Assembly (NCBI GenBank): GCA_022495995.1
Contig: JAFEMH010002098.1
Location: 1-64,000 of the forward strand
DNA from: Adenophora triphylla var. japonica
Taxonomy: Eukaryota > Streptophyta > Magnoliopsida > Asterales > Campanulaceae
Length of the DNA: 64,000 bases
Reading direction: 5' to 3'
The notes beneath the pieces are model-generated. The model worked only from the letters and a program-made list of their open reading frames with translations. It was not told the origin of the DNA and did not search any database. Below are positions 54,214 through 64,000 of this stretch, one piece after another. Each line of letters starts with the position of its first letter. The stretch's first letter is position 1. A program made the position numbers and the translations under genes.

Positions 54214-55996
54214 CACTACCAGAAAAACAGGTTTTAGCGGCGAAAATTTCCGTCGCTAAAGCCAAATTTCCGTCGTTAAAATTAAACACCGACGGAAAAA
54301 TACCGTCGCTGGTCCGCCGCTGTGTTCCGACGGCTCAAATTCCGCCGGTATATTTTGATTTTACCGACGGAATTAATTATGTCGGTGATTTTTTGACATC
54401 AGCGACGGAAATTTTGCCGTTAAATCAATTTAATTTAATTTTCATTTCAGCGACGGAATATTCCGCCGGTGAAATAAAAATTTAATTTAAATTTTATTTT
54501 CAGCGACGGAAATTTCCGTCGCTGAAATAAAAATTAATTAAATTAAATTAGTTTCAGCGGCGGAAATTTCCGTCGCTAAAATAAAAATTAATTAAAATAA
54601 ATTATTTTCAGCGGCGGATATTTCCGTCTCTGAAATTAATTTATTTTAATTAATTTTTATTCCAGCGACGGAAATTTCCGCCGCTGAAAATAAAACTTAA
54701 ATTAAAATTAATTGATATAGCGGCGAAAATTTCCGTCGCTGGAATAAAAATTAATTAAAATAAATTAATTTCAGCGACGAAAATTTCCGTCGCTGATAAT
54801 GAAATAAATTAAAAAAAATAATTTAAAATATCAATTAATCAAATTTTTTTGTACCTGATATAACAATTCAATTTATAAAACTAAAACTATAAAACTAAAA
54901 ACCAAATATTAGCGTACCAAACTAAAGACTAAATATCACCGTACCAAATCGGGAGGGGGGAGAGGGGGGAGGGGCTCCCGCGGGTACCAAATATCTCAAA
55001 TGTTTACAAACAAGTATAAAATAGTACAAACAAGTCTAAATTTCAGTCAGTTTTTTAACGTTTTCAGTTAGTTTTTTAGAATTTCAGTCACTTTTTTAAC
55101 CTTTTCAGTTAGTTTTTTAACGTTTTCAGTTAGTTTTTCAAAATTTCAGTTAGTTTTTTGAAATTTCAGTCAATTTTCTAACGTTTCAGTTAAATTTTTT
55201 AATGTTTTCAGTTAGTTATTTTGTTAATTAGTTCTAAAAATAATTAAAAATTAATTTTATAATCAGCGACGAAATTATTCCGTCGCTGACAAATTAAAAA
55301 TAACTAAAAATTAAATTTTATAATCAGCGATGGAATATTTCCGTCGGTGATAAATTTAAAAAAATTAATTAATCACCCGACTTACATACTTCACACTTTC
55401 TATTTTGGGCGTACAATTACATACTTTACACTTTGTTTCTTTACCCAAAATGGAAAGTTTTTATTATTAAAAAATTAACCCTACCCCACTCATTCTCTCT
55501 CCTACATTATTTTAATACTCACAACACCATTATAATTTACTATTCCCTCCACTCATTCTCTCTCCTATTTTACTTTTACACTCGCAACATTTATATCATT
55601 ATTTTTTTTCTTAATCCACGCGTAAACAGTAACTGTGAACTATGTAAGTGGACGGAGTGAGTATATATTTAATTTTTACCGACGAAATTATTCCGTCGCT
55701 GATTAAAAAAATAAAAAAATAATAACTTTCCACCGACGGAATAATTCCGTCGCTGATAAAAATATAGCGACGAAATATTCCGTCGGTAAAGTTGACGCCA
55801 ATTTAGTGGCGGTAAATAAACGAATATTCGAAGAATATTCGTTTTAGCGACGGAATTTAGCGACGAAAATAAATTCCGTCGCTAAATTTGACGCCAAAAT
55901 TATTTCGTCGCTATAGCATAATTTTCGTCGCTATTCAGCGACGGAATGCTTCCGTCGCTGTTGTTTCCGTCGCTAAAACACCAGTTTCTGGTAGTG
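54214..55996. mobile_element. Non-autonomous CACTA element, 1.8 kb
   Basis: Ends CACTACCAGAAAAACAGG-type (54214) and CAGTTTCTGGTAGTG (55996), with AAT duplications at 54211-54213 and 55997-55999. Nearly the whole element is made of GCGACGGAAATTTCCGTCGC-like palindromic subterminal repeats separated by AATTAATTTTAATT spacers, plus a CAGTTAGTTTTTTAACGTTTT repeat at about 55040-55215. No transposase. It inserted into the right arm of the inverted-repeat element. Confidence 0.92.
55370..55663. mobile_element. Stowaway-like insert inside the CACTA element
   Basis: The right end GTAAGTGGACGGAGTGAG-TA and the left CGACTTACATACTTCACAC are inverted but diverged. The interior has the CCCACTCATTCTCTCTCCTACATTATTTTAATACTCACAACACC core found in the other Stowaway copies, especially that at 40218. 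Confidence 0.7.
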
Positions 55997-56699
55997 AATG
56001 GGCTTCCCTACCCTTTATCATCATTCTTACCCGGCATATCCCTATGCCGACCAACACCTTATGACGAGTTGTATGTCTCCTAGGCATACGTACAAAAAGC
56101 TTTTCTTATCCTACTACAATAAGGATATCATGGAATTAGGATCTAAGTATGTGTTGACTCTTTATCTCTCCTAACTTACTATATAATGCATGAATTTATA
56201 TGCTACACATATAAATACAAGTCATAAATCACATAACTCAGGTGAATGCATCTTTTAACTCTGAAATATTGTCAAATGATTTGCTCTTATAAACACAATT
56301 AATTACTCTCACGCCGTATAATATTCGCCCGTGAAGTCCCTTTAATTTACATGTTTGTTTATTTTTTTCGGGATATTCAAGTATCCATGATACAACCTTA
56401 CCGCTTGATTTGGGTTGATGATACGGTGTTTTTGGCATAATGGGTGATGATTCAACATTAAAAACAAACTATAATTACAATTTTAATTAGATTTGAATAA
56501 TCTAACCAATTGCATTAATGTCAAAAAAGAGAGAAAATCGTAAAATTTTTAAGAAAAGATGCTAATTGTATGCAAGGGAAATATTTTCTAGATTTTTGTA
56601 ATTTGTCATCAAAAAGTGATTTATTAGCTTATAAGAAATTTAAAAAACACAAATGTTTTTGTTAAAACGAAAAGTACATGAAAAATATGGTCTTGTACA

Positions 56700-57073
56700 T
56701 AGGGATGGCCAAAATCGGTTTGGGCCTGGTTTCGGTTTGAAAACCGCCGGTTCCGGTTCGGCGAAATGGTGACCCTTAACTGGCCCGGTCTAACCCCGGA
56801 TCCGGTTAATCCGGTTCCGGTTTTCTCCCCAATTTGCTTCGGTTCCGGGCTTTTCCGGTTCCGGTCCTGTTCTATTGAAAAATAAGGAATTTTCGTCCGG
56901 TTTCGGGCTTTTTTCGGTCCGGTTCACCATTTTTGTGACCCTTAACCGCCCCTTATTCAAACCGGTTCCGGTTATCCCGGTTCCGATTTTCGTGGCGGTT
57001 CATGACAGTTTCGAACTTTTTCGATCCAATTTTCCAATTCCGGTCTGATTCCAGTCGGATTTAGCCATCCCTA
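56700..57073. mobile_element. Non-autonomous hAT element with GGTTCC arrays
   Basis: Ends TAGGGATGGCCAAAA and TTTAGCCATCCCTA, with CTTGTACA duplicated at 56692-56699 and 57074-57081. The body is mostly GGTTCCGGTT-type repeats like the subterminal arrays of the autonomous hAT at 11716. No ORF. Confidence 0.93.
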
Positions 57074-57854
57074 CTTGTACATGTGCAGAAAGTTGACTGT
57101 GAGGTAGAAAGAAGAAAAAGCACTATGTTGACGTATAAAATGAGTTTCACATCTCCGACATGTAAGATTGACCATCCATTATGATTTTGGTTCTTTTTAA
57201 AATGGGCAAATTATAAATAGAGGTTTAAAGTTTATAGGGTGTTTGCACTTCGTGGTCTGATGTTTCACTTTGAATATTAAGAGTCCAAAGTCGTTAAAAA
57301 TTGACAGTTAAGTGCTTTTGGAGAGAAAAATTAGATTTTTTTGCTAAATCATCACGTGTTATCCACGTGAAACTTAACGAAGGATATTTTGATCGTTTAA
57401 ATCACATTTTTTTCAGTTTGATCTTTAACTTTAGTCATTCTAATTTCAACTACAGTGTCACACGGATAACACGTGATTATTCAAATTAATTTTTTTCGTA
57501 CAAAAGCAATTAACTATCAAATTTTAATGACTTTAGACTATTGATTGTTAAAAGTGAAATATTGGAACCTGAAATACAAATACCTCTAAACATTGGACCC
57601 TTATTCGTAATTTGTCATTTTAAGATTGATAACATGTAAGTAGATGCTCATCCACGTTTGATATTAATAATACTGATGTGATGCAGAGAATTTTGTGTTT
57701 TTATTTAAATACTCCCCGGTTATAAACTAAACACTTTGTTATGTTATTTAGGGTGTTTCACTACAATTACAAATTATGCATCACAATACTTTGATTTGTA
57801 AAAATTTAGTAACAGGAACAGAACATTACATTATAAGACTGGTCCTATTGGTCT
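57074..57854. other. AT-rich intergenic DNA
   Basis: It holds an imperfect inverted pair (ATCACGTGTTATCCACGTGAAAC at about 57351 and GTCACACGGATAACACGTGAT at about 57455), likely a MITE remnant. No gene. Confidence 0.4.
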
Positions 57855-58723
57855 TAGGGGTGTAAGCGGTTTAGCTCAAACCGCGGTTTGAGACCGAGCC
57901 GAGCTAAACCGTGGGGTTTAGCTCGGTTTTTTTATTTGAGTGGTTTAGCTCGGTTTGAAAAAATGCCAAACCGAGCGGTTCGGTTTAGCTTGCGGTTTGA
58001 GGGTGCCGAGCTGAGCCGAACCGAGCCGAGCTAAACCGTTTAGCTTTCAAACCGAGCTACGAGACCGAGCTACGAAACCGAGCTACGAAATCGAGCTACG
58101 AGACCGAGCTACGAGACCGACCTACGAAACCGAGCTATGAAGTCAAACCAAACCACCATAAACCATAATCCTAACCATTCATTCCAAATCAAATTAATCC
58201 CTACCTTTAATTTATTTCAAAACCCTAAAATCTTTAATACATTACCTCTGCCTCTTGGAGAACTTTCATTATATCTCTTTTCCTTCTCTCTCTTCCCCTT
58301 CTCTCTCTAAAGTAGATCTCACCATCGCCGCCTCACTCACCGTCGTCGCCTCTCAACCAACAATAGTATGTTCCTCATTATTTTTTAAAAGTTGAAACAA
58401 TACATCAGAACTATGCTCTTAAACAGAAAGCCTATGCTGAGTTCATATATTGCATTCAATGGATGAATTTCAAGTTGAAACAATGAGTGCATGTTTTAGC
58501 ATTTGTTTTGGGATCTATGCTTATGACAAAATGTAATTGTAAATTTGTTTGGTTGATTCAAACCACGGTTCAAACCGAGCTAAACCGAGCTAAACCGATT
58601 TAGCTCAGCTCGGTTCGATTTTTTTTTTAGCTCAGCTCGGTTTGGAATTTTTCCAAACCGATACTAGCGGTTTGGCTCCTAAATTTGTCCAAACCGAGCT
58701 AAACCGAACCATTTACACCCCTA
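57855..58723. mobile_element. Non-autonomous hAT element with GAGCTAAACCG arrays
   Basis: Ends TAGGGGTGTAAGCGG and TTTACACCCCTA, with ATTGGTCT duplicated at 57847-57854 and 58724-58731. Subterminal arrays of CGAGCTAAACCG/CGGTTTAGCTCG lie at both sides, including a run of ACCGAGCTACGA units (58045-58135). The centre has a CT-rich leader (CTTTTCCTTCTCTCTCTTCCCC) left from an autonomous parent's promoter. No transposase ORF. Confidence 0.93.
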
Positions 58724-58759
58724 ATTGGTCTTGTTATAATGGTCCAGTTTCGATCCGAT

Positions 58760-59420
58760 TTCATCGATTTTATAAATTACAATATACTATAATTTTTTAC
58801 GTTAACAAATATTCAATTGAATATTATCACTAGTTAAATAAAAAAATAAAAAAATTGTAACAAATATTTAATATTTAAGCCACAAAATAGACATCATTAA
58901 ATATTAATTGTTCACCTTCAAAATTAACCATAACATAGAAAAAAATTAAAACTAAAAGCTACAAATTACACCATCAAGTCGACTGTACTGCCACCTTCAA
59001 CTTTCAAATTTGCAACACAATTGTTTGCTTAATAAACACAAAACAAACAAACAAATAAACAAAAAAAATTATAAAATAAATGCAGGAACAACAAAAAACA
59101 GAGGTCGAATGTTCTGCAATTTTTAAAGCAAAAAACTGAGAGAGACGTAGATTCTCTTGCGATACAACTGCACAGTCGATGAGAGATAGATGGTGGTATC
59201 GTAATGTGACTGTTGCGTCGAACTCAGGGCACTATGGAGCCTTAAAGAATCAAATTGATTTATAGTTGAGAGAAGAGATGAGTAGAGAGAAGAAGAGCGT
59301 AGATAACTTGAGAGAGAGGCCGGGAGTGAAACGGCGCAATGAAATCTATCAATATATAAAAACAAGGTTTTGGTAATTAAAGGGGCTGAAAGGGGCATTT
59401 TCGACTTTTCACATCTATGG
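58760..59420 (-). other. Unassigned region with a plant 5'-leader-like minus strand
   Basis: On the minus strand TTTTTATATATTGATAG (about 59350) is followed by pyrimidine-rich, exon-like sequence and a 102-codon ORF of serine and leucine-rich composition (59123-59431), which I do not recognise. It resembles a promoter and UTR more than a gene. Confidence 0.3.
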
Positions 59421-59439
59421 CAAAATTGCAATTAGAAAG

Positions 59440-62400
59440 GGCAAAAGGCCTTGGCCTTGGCCTTGGCCGGCCTTGGCCTGCCTTGGCCTTGGCCGTGGCT
59501 CGGCCTTGGCCGTGGCCTGTAGGAGGAATTATCCCACATTGGTTTCAAACAAAACATAAAATGTTCTCCCCCCTATATATTGCTGAAGCTGTCCTTGGTC
59601 TTACCATTGTGGCCGGCCGTGGCCTATGCACATGGCCTTGGCCTTCGCCCATGACCTCGCCCTTGGCCTCGAATTGGATCGGGGCTCCGATTGGGTAATT
59701 TAGGGTCGGATTCGGGTACGGACTAAGTATTTGGGTCGGATCCGAATAAATCAATAGTTGAATTTTTTTGTAAAAGGACTAATTTGAAAAAATTAAAGAC
59801 CTTTATTTAACTCTTTATCCGGATAAAAAACCAAAATTTGTTAATTATTTTCTCTTAAAGTGGAGATTTATTTTAATTGATTTGAAAAAAAAAAAAAATT
59901 CGTTTAAATATTAATTTATTAATTATACTTAACTAATTTTTCAATTTTTTTTTATTACAAATTATTTAATACTGAATTTTTTTTTTTAATTTTAAATCAT
60001 AATAAAAAATATTCTAATTTTTTAATTTTTTTTTATTTCATTTTCCACCTAAATTCATAATTTTTTTCTCTTTACATAGATACTTCTTTCATTTGATTTG
60101 GACAAAGAAAAATAATTTCCTATTTTAAATATAAATTTGTTAATTATCCTTTCCTATTTTTTTTTATTTCTTTTCAGTGAAAATTACTTAAATTTGAAGT
60201 AAATATTTTAAATATAAATGATATTAATAATAATAATAATTATATACTAAAAAATTTAATATAATATAAAATAAAAGTGATGGGGTATAGGATGATTAGT
60301 TTGAATGGTTTTGAATATGTATAATCATTTTAAATTGATAACAAATTATTTATTTCAAAATAATAAATTTAAATTTGTCAACATATTTCATAAATTTATA
60401 TATATATCCAAAAAATATTGCCCCTTATTTTTATTATGTGTCAAAAAAGAAATATTTTTTATACAGAATATAAAATATAAATATTAAGATATTATTTAAT
60501 TGAATTTTTTTTTTTTTAAATTGTACTTGGACTTGGGCCTTGGCCTGGGACTTGGCTCGGCCGTGGCTCGGCCGTGGCCTTGCTTTGGCTCGACCTTGGC
60601 CGGGCATGGCCTTGGCCATGTGGCCGTGGGAGTTATCCCACATGGAAAAATAATCAAAAGAAAATGGGTTGCCTAGGTATATAATGGCTCATTATATACC
60701 AAGTCAATTTTTCATTCTTTTTTTCTCAATGTGGGAAATCATGCTTCGCCTTGGCCCTTGGCCCTTGGTTATATAATGAGGTTTAAGCCAAGGGGATTAG
60801 GCATTGATATTGGCTGGCTTGGCCATTGGCCGGCCATGGCTTAGGCCTACACTTAGGATTATTTTTCATATAATAAATAATTTCAAATAGTTTCAAATAA
60901 TAAATAATTTCAAATAATTTCCAATAAAAAGGAATTGAAAAATTAGTAAAGGATAATTAACAAATTTATATTTAAAAGATGAATTTTTTTATTTGTACAA
61001 ATGAAATGAGAAAGAATACAAAATAAAATAAAAGTGATGGGGTATAGGATGATGAGTTGAAATGATTTTTAATATGTATAAAAAAAAACATTGTGTATTT
61101 ACAAAGTATATATGATTATTTAATATAATATATATATACATATATATATATACATATACACATATATATATACATATATATATACATATACATATATATA
61201 TACATATATATATATACATGTATATATATATATATACATGGCGGAGTGTGATGAATGTGGATATGAGTTTCTATTTAATAAGTGGGTTGGGGTAGGATTT
61301 GATGACTGAGTGTAGTGTTTGGGGAATTTTTTTTCATTTAACGTAATTGTTAGTATTTTTTCGGATGATGAGTTGGAATGGTTTTGAATATGTCTAAACA
61401 AAATTGTCTTAATATTTATTTTGAGAAGGAGAGTGTAATAATTTTAAATTGGTAACAAAATATTTATTTTCTGTAGGAGGGTATATCAAGATGCTATTTA
61501 TTTGTCACAATAAAGATTTCAAAATAATAATTGAAAATTTGTCAAAATATTTTATAAATTTATATATAAATCCAAAAAATATTGCCCACTTATTTTTATT
61601 ATGTGTCAAAAAAAAAATATATATTTTATACAAAACAAAAATTCTAATATTAAGATATTATGTGTCAAAAATAAATAATATTTTTTCATACAAAATAAAA
61701 AATATAATATTTAAGATGCTATTTTATTTGAAAAAAAAAATAAAAAAAATTGAAATGCCTTGCCCTTGGCCGGACTTGGCCTGCCTTGGCCTTGGCCTTG
61801 GCCTGCGTTGGCCGGCCGTGGCCTTGGCCGTGGCCTGTAGGAGGAATTATCCCACATTGGTTTGAAACAAAACAAAAAATGTTCTCCCCCCTATATATAG
61901 CTGAAGCTGCCCTTGGCCTTACAATTTCGGCCGGCCGTGGCCTATGCACATGGCATTGGCCTTAGCCCACGCCCTCGCCCTTTGCCTCGAATTGGATCGG
62001 GGCTCCGATTGGATAAATTTGGGTCGGATTCGGGTACGGACTAAGTATTCGGGTCGGATCCGTATAAATCAATTGTTGAAATTTTTGGTAAATGGACTAA
62101 AAAAATTTGTTAATTATTTTCTCTTTAAGTGGAGATTTATTTTAATTGATTTGAAAAAAAAAAAAATTTTTTGTATAAATATTAATTTATTAATTATACT
62201 TAACTAATTTTTCAATTTTTTTTATATTAAAAATTAATGAAGTATGAATTATTTTTTTTAATTTTAAATCATAATAAAAAATATTCTTTTTTTTTTTATT
62301 TCATATTTTCACCTAAATTCATAATTTTTATCTCTTTACATAGATACTTCTTTCATTTGATTTGGACAAAGAAAAATAATTTCCTATTTTAAATAAAAAT

Positions 62401-63060
62401 TTGTTAATTATCCTTTCCTATTTTTTTTATTTCTTTTCAGTGAAAATTACTTAAATGTGAAGTAAATATTTTAATTATAAATGATATTAATAATAATAAT
62501 AATTATATACTAAAAATTTTAATATAATATAAAATAAAAGTGATGGGGTATAAGGGTGATTAGTTTGAATGGTTTTGAATATGTATAAACAAAATTATCT
62601 TAATATTTATTTTGGAAATGAGATTGTAATCATTTTAAATTGATAACAAATTATTTATTTCGGATGGGAGGATATATCAAGATGCTATTTATTTGTTAAA
62701 ATAAATATTTCAAAATAATAAATTTAAATTTGTCTAAATATTTCATAAATTTATATATATATCCAAAAAATATTGCCCCTTATTTTTATTATGTGTCAAA
62801 AAAAATTATATTTTTTATACAGAATAAAAAATATAAATATTAAGATATTATTTAATTGGAAAAAAAAATTTTGAAATTGGACTTGGACTTGGGCCTTGGC
62901 CTTGGACTTGGCTCGGCCGTGGCCTTGCCTTGGATGGCCGTGGCCTTGCTTTGGCTCGACCTTGGCCGGGCATGGCCTTGGCCATGTGGGCGTGGGAGTT
63001 ATCCCACATCGAAAAATAATCAAAAGAAAATGGGTTGCCTAGGTATATAATGGCATATTC
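59440..63060. repeat. Duplicated CCTTGGCC-rich block
   Basis: Two copies of the same order, about 2.3 kb apart: a CCTTGGCC block with AGGAATTATCCCACATTGG (59440-59690; 61755-62000), then GGGTCGGATTCGGGTACGGACTAAGTAT (59703; 62023), an AT-rich stretch ending CCAAAAAATATTGCCCCTTATTTTTATTATGTGTC (60410; 62764), and a second CTTGGCC block with GTGGGAGTTATCCCACAT (60530-60640; 62880-63010). A third partial copy of the AT-rich part lies at 61020-61740. Reading frames through the GGCCTTGG runs are repeat artefacts. Confidence 0.75.
61128..61240. repeat. (TATATACA)n low-complexity repeat
   Basis: Alternating TATATA and TACATA units over about 110 bases. Confidence 0.85.
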
Positions 63061-63264
63061 CTTATAATTTCTTTTTTAAATTGATAAAATACTACAGAAT
63101 TGTATCTAAAGAAATGCATATTCCTTATAATTTCTTTTTTATTTTATTCTTTTTTAATTTTTATGTACTGACAATGTAGTCTTTAAGAAAGTATTCCATA
63201 ATGTATAAATTAATTGAGTTCTTGATTTATTTTATTTTAATTTTTGTCTTTTAAATAATAATGT

Positions 63265-63292
63265 CCCGTGCATCGCACGGGAGTCAATCTAG
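63265..63292 (+). mobile_element. Helitron 3' terminus
   Basis: Hairpin CCCGTGC-ATC-GCACGGG (63265-63281), seven bases, then CTAG (63289-63292) followed by T. This is the classic plant Helitron 3' end. The 5' TC end was not located; it may lie within or left of the duplicated block. Confidence 0.8.
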
Positions 63293-63402
63293 TAAATATT
63301 GAGATAGGATTTGATGTATTGAAGCGAAGCTAAATAGGTAAGAAAATTAATTAGAATTTTTTTAAAAGTGGAGTTTTAAGTATTTCAAATTATAAATAAA
63401 GT

Positions 63403-63453
63403 ATATGTGTATATATATGTATATATATATGTATATATATATGTATATATATA
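63403..63453. repeat. (TA)n/(GTATATATA)n microsatellite
   Basis: About 50 bases of TATATATG-type repeat. Confidence 0.85.
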
Positions 63454-64000
63454 AACGATCCGGTTTCGATATAGTACCGTATATATTTTTTTTTGAAATC
63501 AGGACCAAATCAAATAATATCGGTTCCATAAAAAATTGGAAACAGAAACATACCAATACTATTAGTTTGATCCAATTTTTACAAGTCTGTTCCAGTTATA
63601 TCGGTGCAGTTCGGTTCAACAGATTTTTAGAGCAGCCCTAAATATACAATGAGACCCGATTGTCATACTCAAAACAAAAACTCCCTACCCATTTCGTTCT
63701 CCTACTTTACTTTTTATACTCACACCACTTATTTTTTTCTTAATATCCGCTTATTCACATTTGATAACTTTTATATTGGAACGGAGAGAGTCTTAATAGA
63801 CCCTTTCCAAAAAAAAAAAAAAAAAGAGTTTTTATATTTTATTAATGATAGATAAAGCATCAATTAGACTACATCAAATAGCGTATAAATAAATAAACTA
63901 GCACATGTAATTAACAAGATTCGAACAATCTACCAGCAATATGGAAACTAAGGTAGCGTTTGGTTGGAAGGAAAGTGGGGGAAAGGAATGGAAAACTCCC
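63454..64000. other. Mixed MITE remnants at the right edge
   Basis: Contains a hAT-like CGGTTCGGTTCC-poor remnant (63460-63630) and a decayed Stowaway-like piece (TACTCAAAACAAAAACTCCC to GGAACGGAGAGAGT, 63667-63791). At the edge, GGTAGCGTTTGGTTGGAAGG (63952) resembles the left end of a common plant MITE family cut by the window end. No gene. Confidence 0.35.

Larger units (their letters stand above)
52668..56440. mobile_element. Long inverted-repeat (foldback-like) element, split by a CACTA element
   Basis: The left arm (about 52668-53450) and right arm (about 53870-54213 plus 55997-56440) are imperfect inverted copies over roughly 780 bases. Landmarks in both: ATGCCAAAAAC, CGGCGTGAGAGTAA, TTATGACTTGTAT, GGTCGGCAT, TATGTCGACCTA, ATGACTAAGG and AGCTAGAAAGTCGGGGG. 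A 400-base unique centre has a TATA-like GGGTATAAAAAC. No transposase ORF or clear target duplication. It may be a foldback/MULE-type element, or two inverted LTR-like repeats. Confidence 0.7.

Noticed and set aside
54214..55996. CRISPR-like repeat array
   Set aside because: The repeats are palindromes with variable AT spacers inside CACTA ends in plant nuclear DNA; no CRISPR or cas genes.
59417..59698. Plus-strand ORFs rich in Leu-Gly-Leu-Ala-Trp-Pro
   Set aside because: They are translations of CCTTGGCC repeats and occur in several frames and copies; no real protein features.
61120..61401. Minus-strand ORF of alternating Tyr-Ile-Cys
   Set aside because: Translation of a TATATACA low-complexity repeat.

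Overview
The window is nuclear DNA of a flowering plant, probably a eudicot. It has AT-rich intergenic sequence, spliceosomal introns, plant LTR retrotransposons, many Stowaway MITEs, hAT, CACTA and Helitron elements, and one recognisable plant gene. I see no bacterial, organellar or CRISPR features and no intact tRNA or rRNA gene.

Layout. (1) 1-16.5 kb: a decayed Ty3/gypsy element of the Tat/Ogre-like group lies on the minus strand (gag ~8.1-10.0 kb, protease ~6.8-7.3 kb, RT/RNase H ~4.1-5.1 kb, second RNase H ~3.5-3.8 kb, integrase ~2.1-3.2 kb). It has a tRNA-Arg type primer site at 11274-11291 and a long promoter-bearing LTR beyond it. That LTR is split by a complete hAT transposon (11716-15332, exact 8-bp target duplication) with a 729-codon transposase. 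At the far left a related LTR fragment lies in the opposite orientation. (2) 16.5-24 kb: AT-rich intergenic DNA with an (AT)n tract, a 163-bp Helitron, a Helitron-like terminus and two MITEs. (3) 23995-37008: a complete 13-kb Tat-group LTR retrotransposon with two LTRs, an exact CTAAT duplication, a degenerate gag-pol on the plus strand and a separate antisense gene on the minus strand between pol and the 3' LTR, with its own TATA box. (4) 37717-39099: the only clear host gene, an intronless A1-type aspartic protease resembling PCS1, with TATA box and 3' end. (5) 39.3-47.7 kb: a minisatellite, about seven Stowaway elements, a small hAT MITE, an LTR remnant, a SINE-like fragment and a GGATATCC-rich repeat. 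(6) 47717-52282: a Stowaway element split by a 4.3-kb CACTA element that carries exon-intron fragments of at least three unrelated host genes (ceramide glucosyltransferase, a Raf-like kinase, a CHY-zinc-finger/RING protein). (7) 52.7-56.4 kb: a long imperfect inverted repeat split by a second CACTA element, itself holding a Stowaway-like insert. (8) 56.7-58.7 kb: two non-autonomous hAT elements with exact 8-bp duplications. (9) 59.4-63.3 kb: a duplicated block rich in CCTTGGCC motifs, followed by a clear Helitron 3' terminus.

The elements use plant DNA as nested insertion targets. The order can be read directly: hAT into retrotransposon LTR, CACTA into Stowaway, CACTA into inverted-repeat element. 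The gene-capturing CACTA element and the antisense gene in the Tat element are the most interesting systems. Family assignments rest on motifs I can read and on memory of those families; no database search was run.
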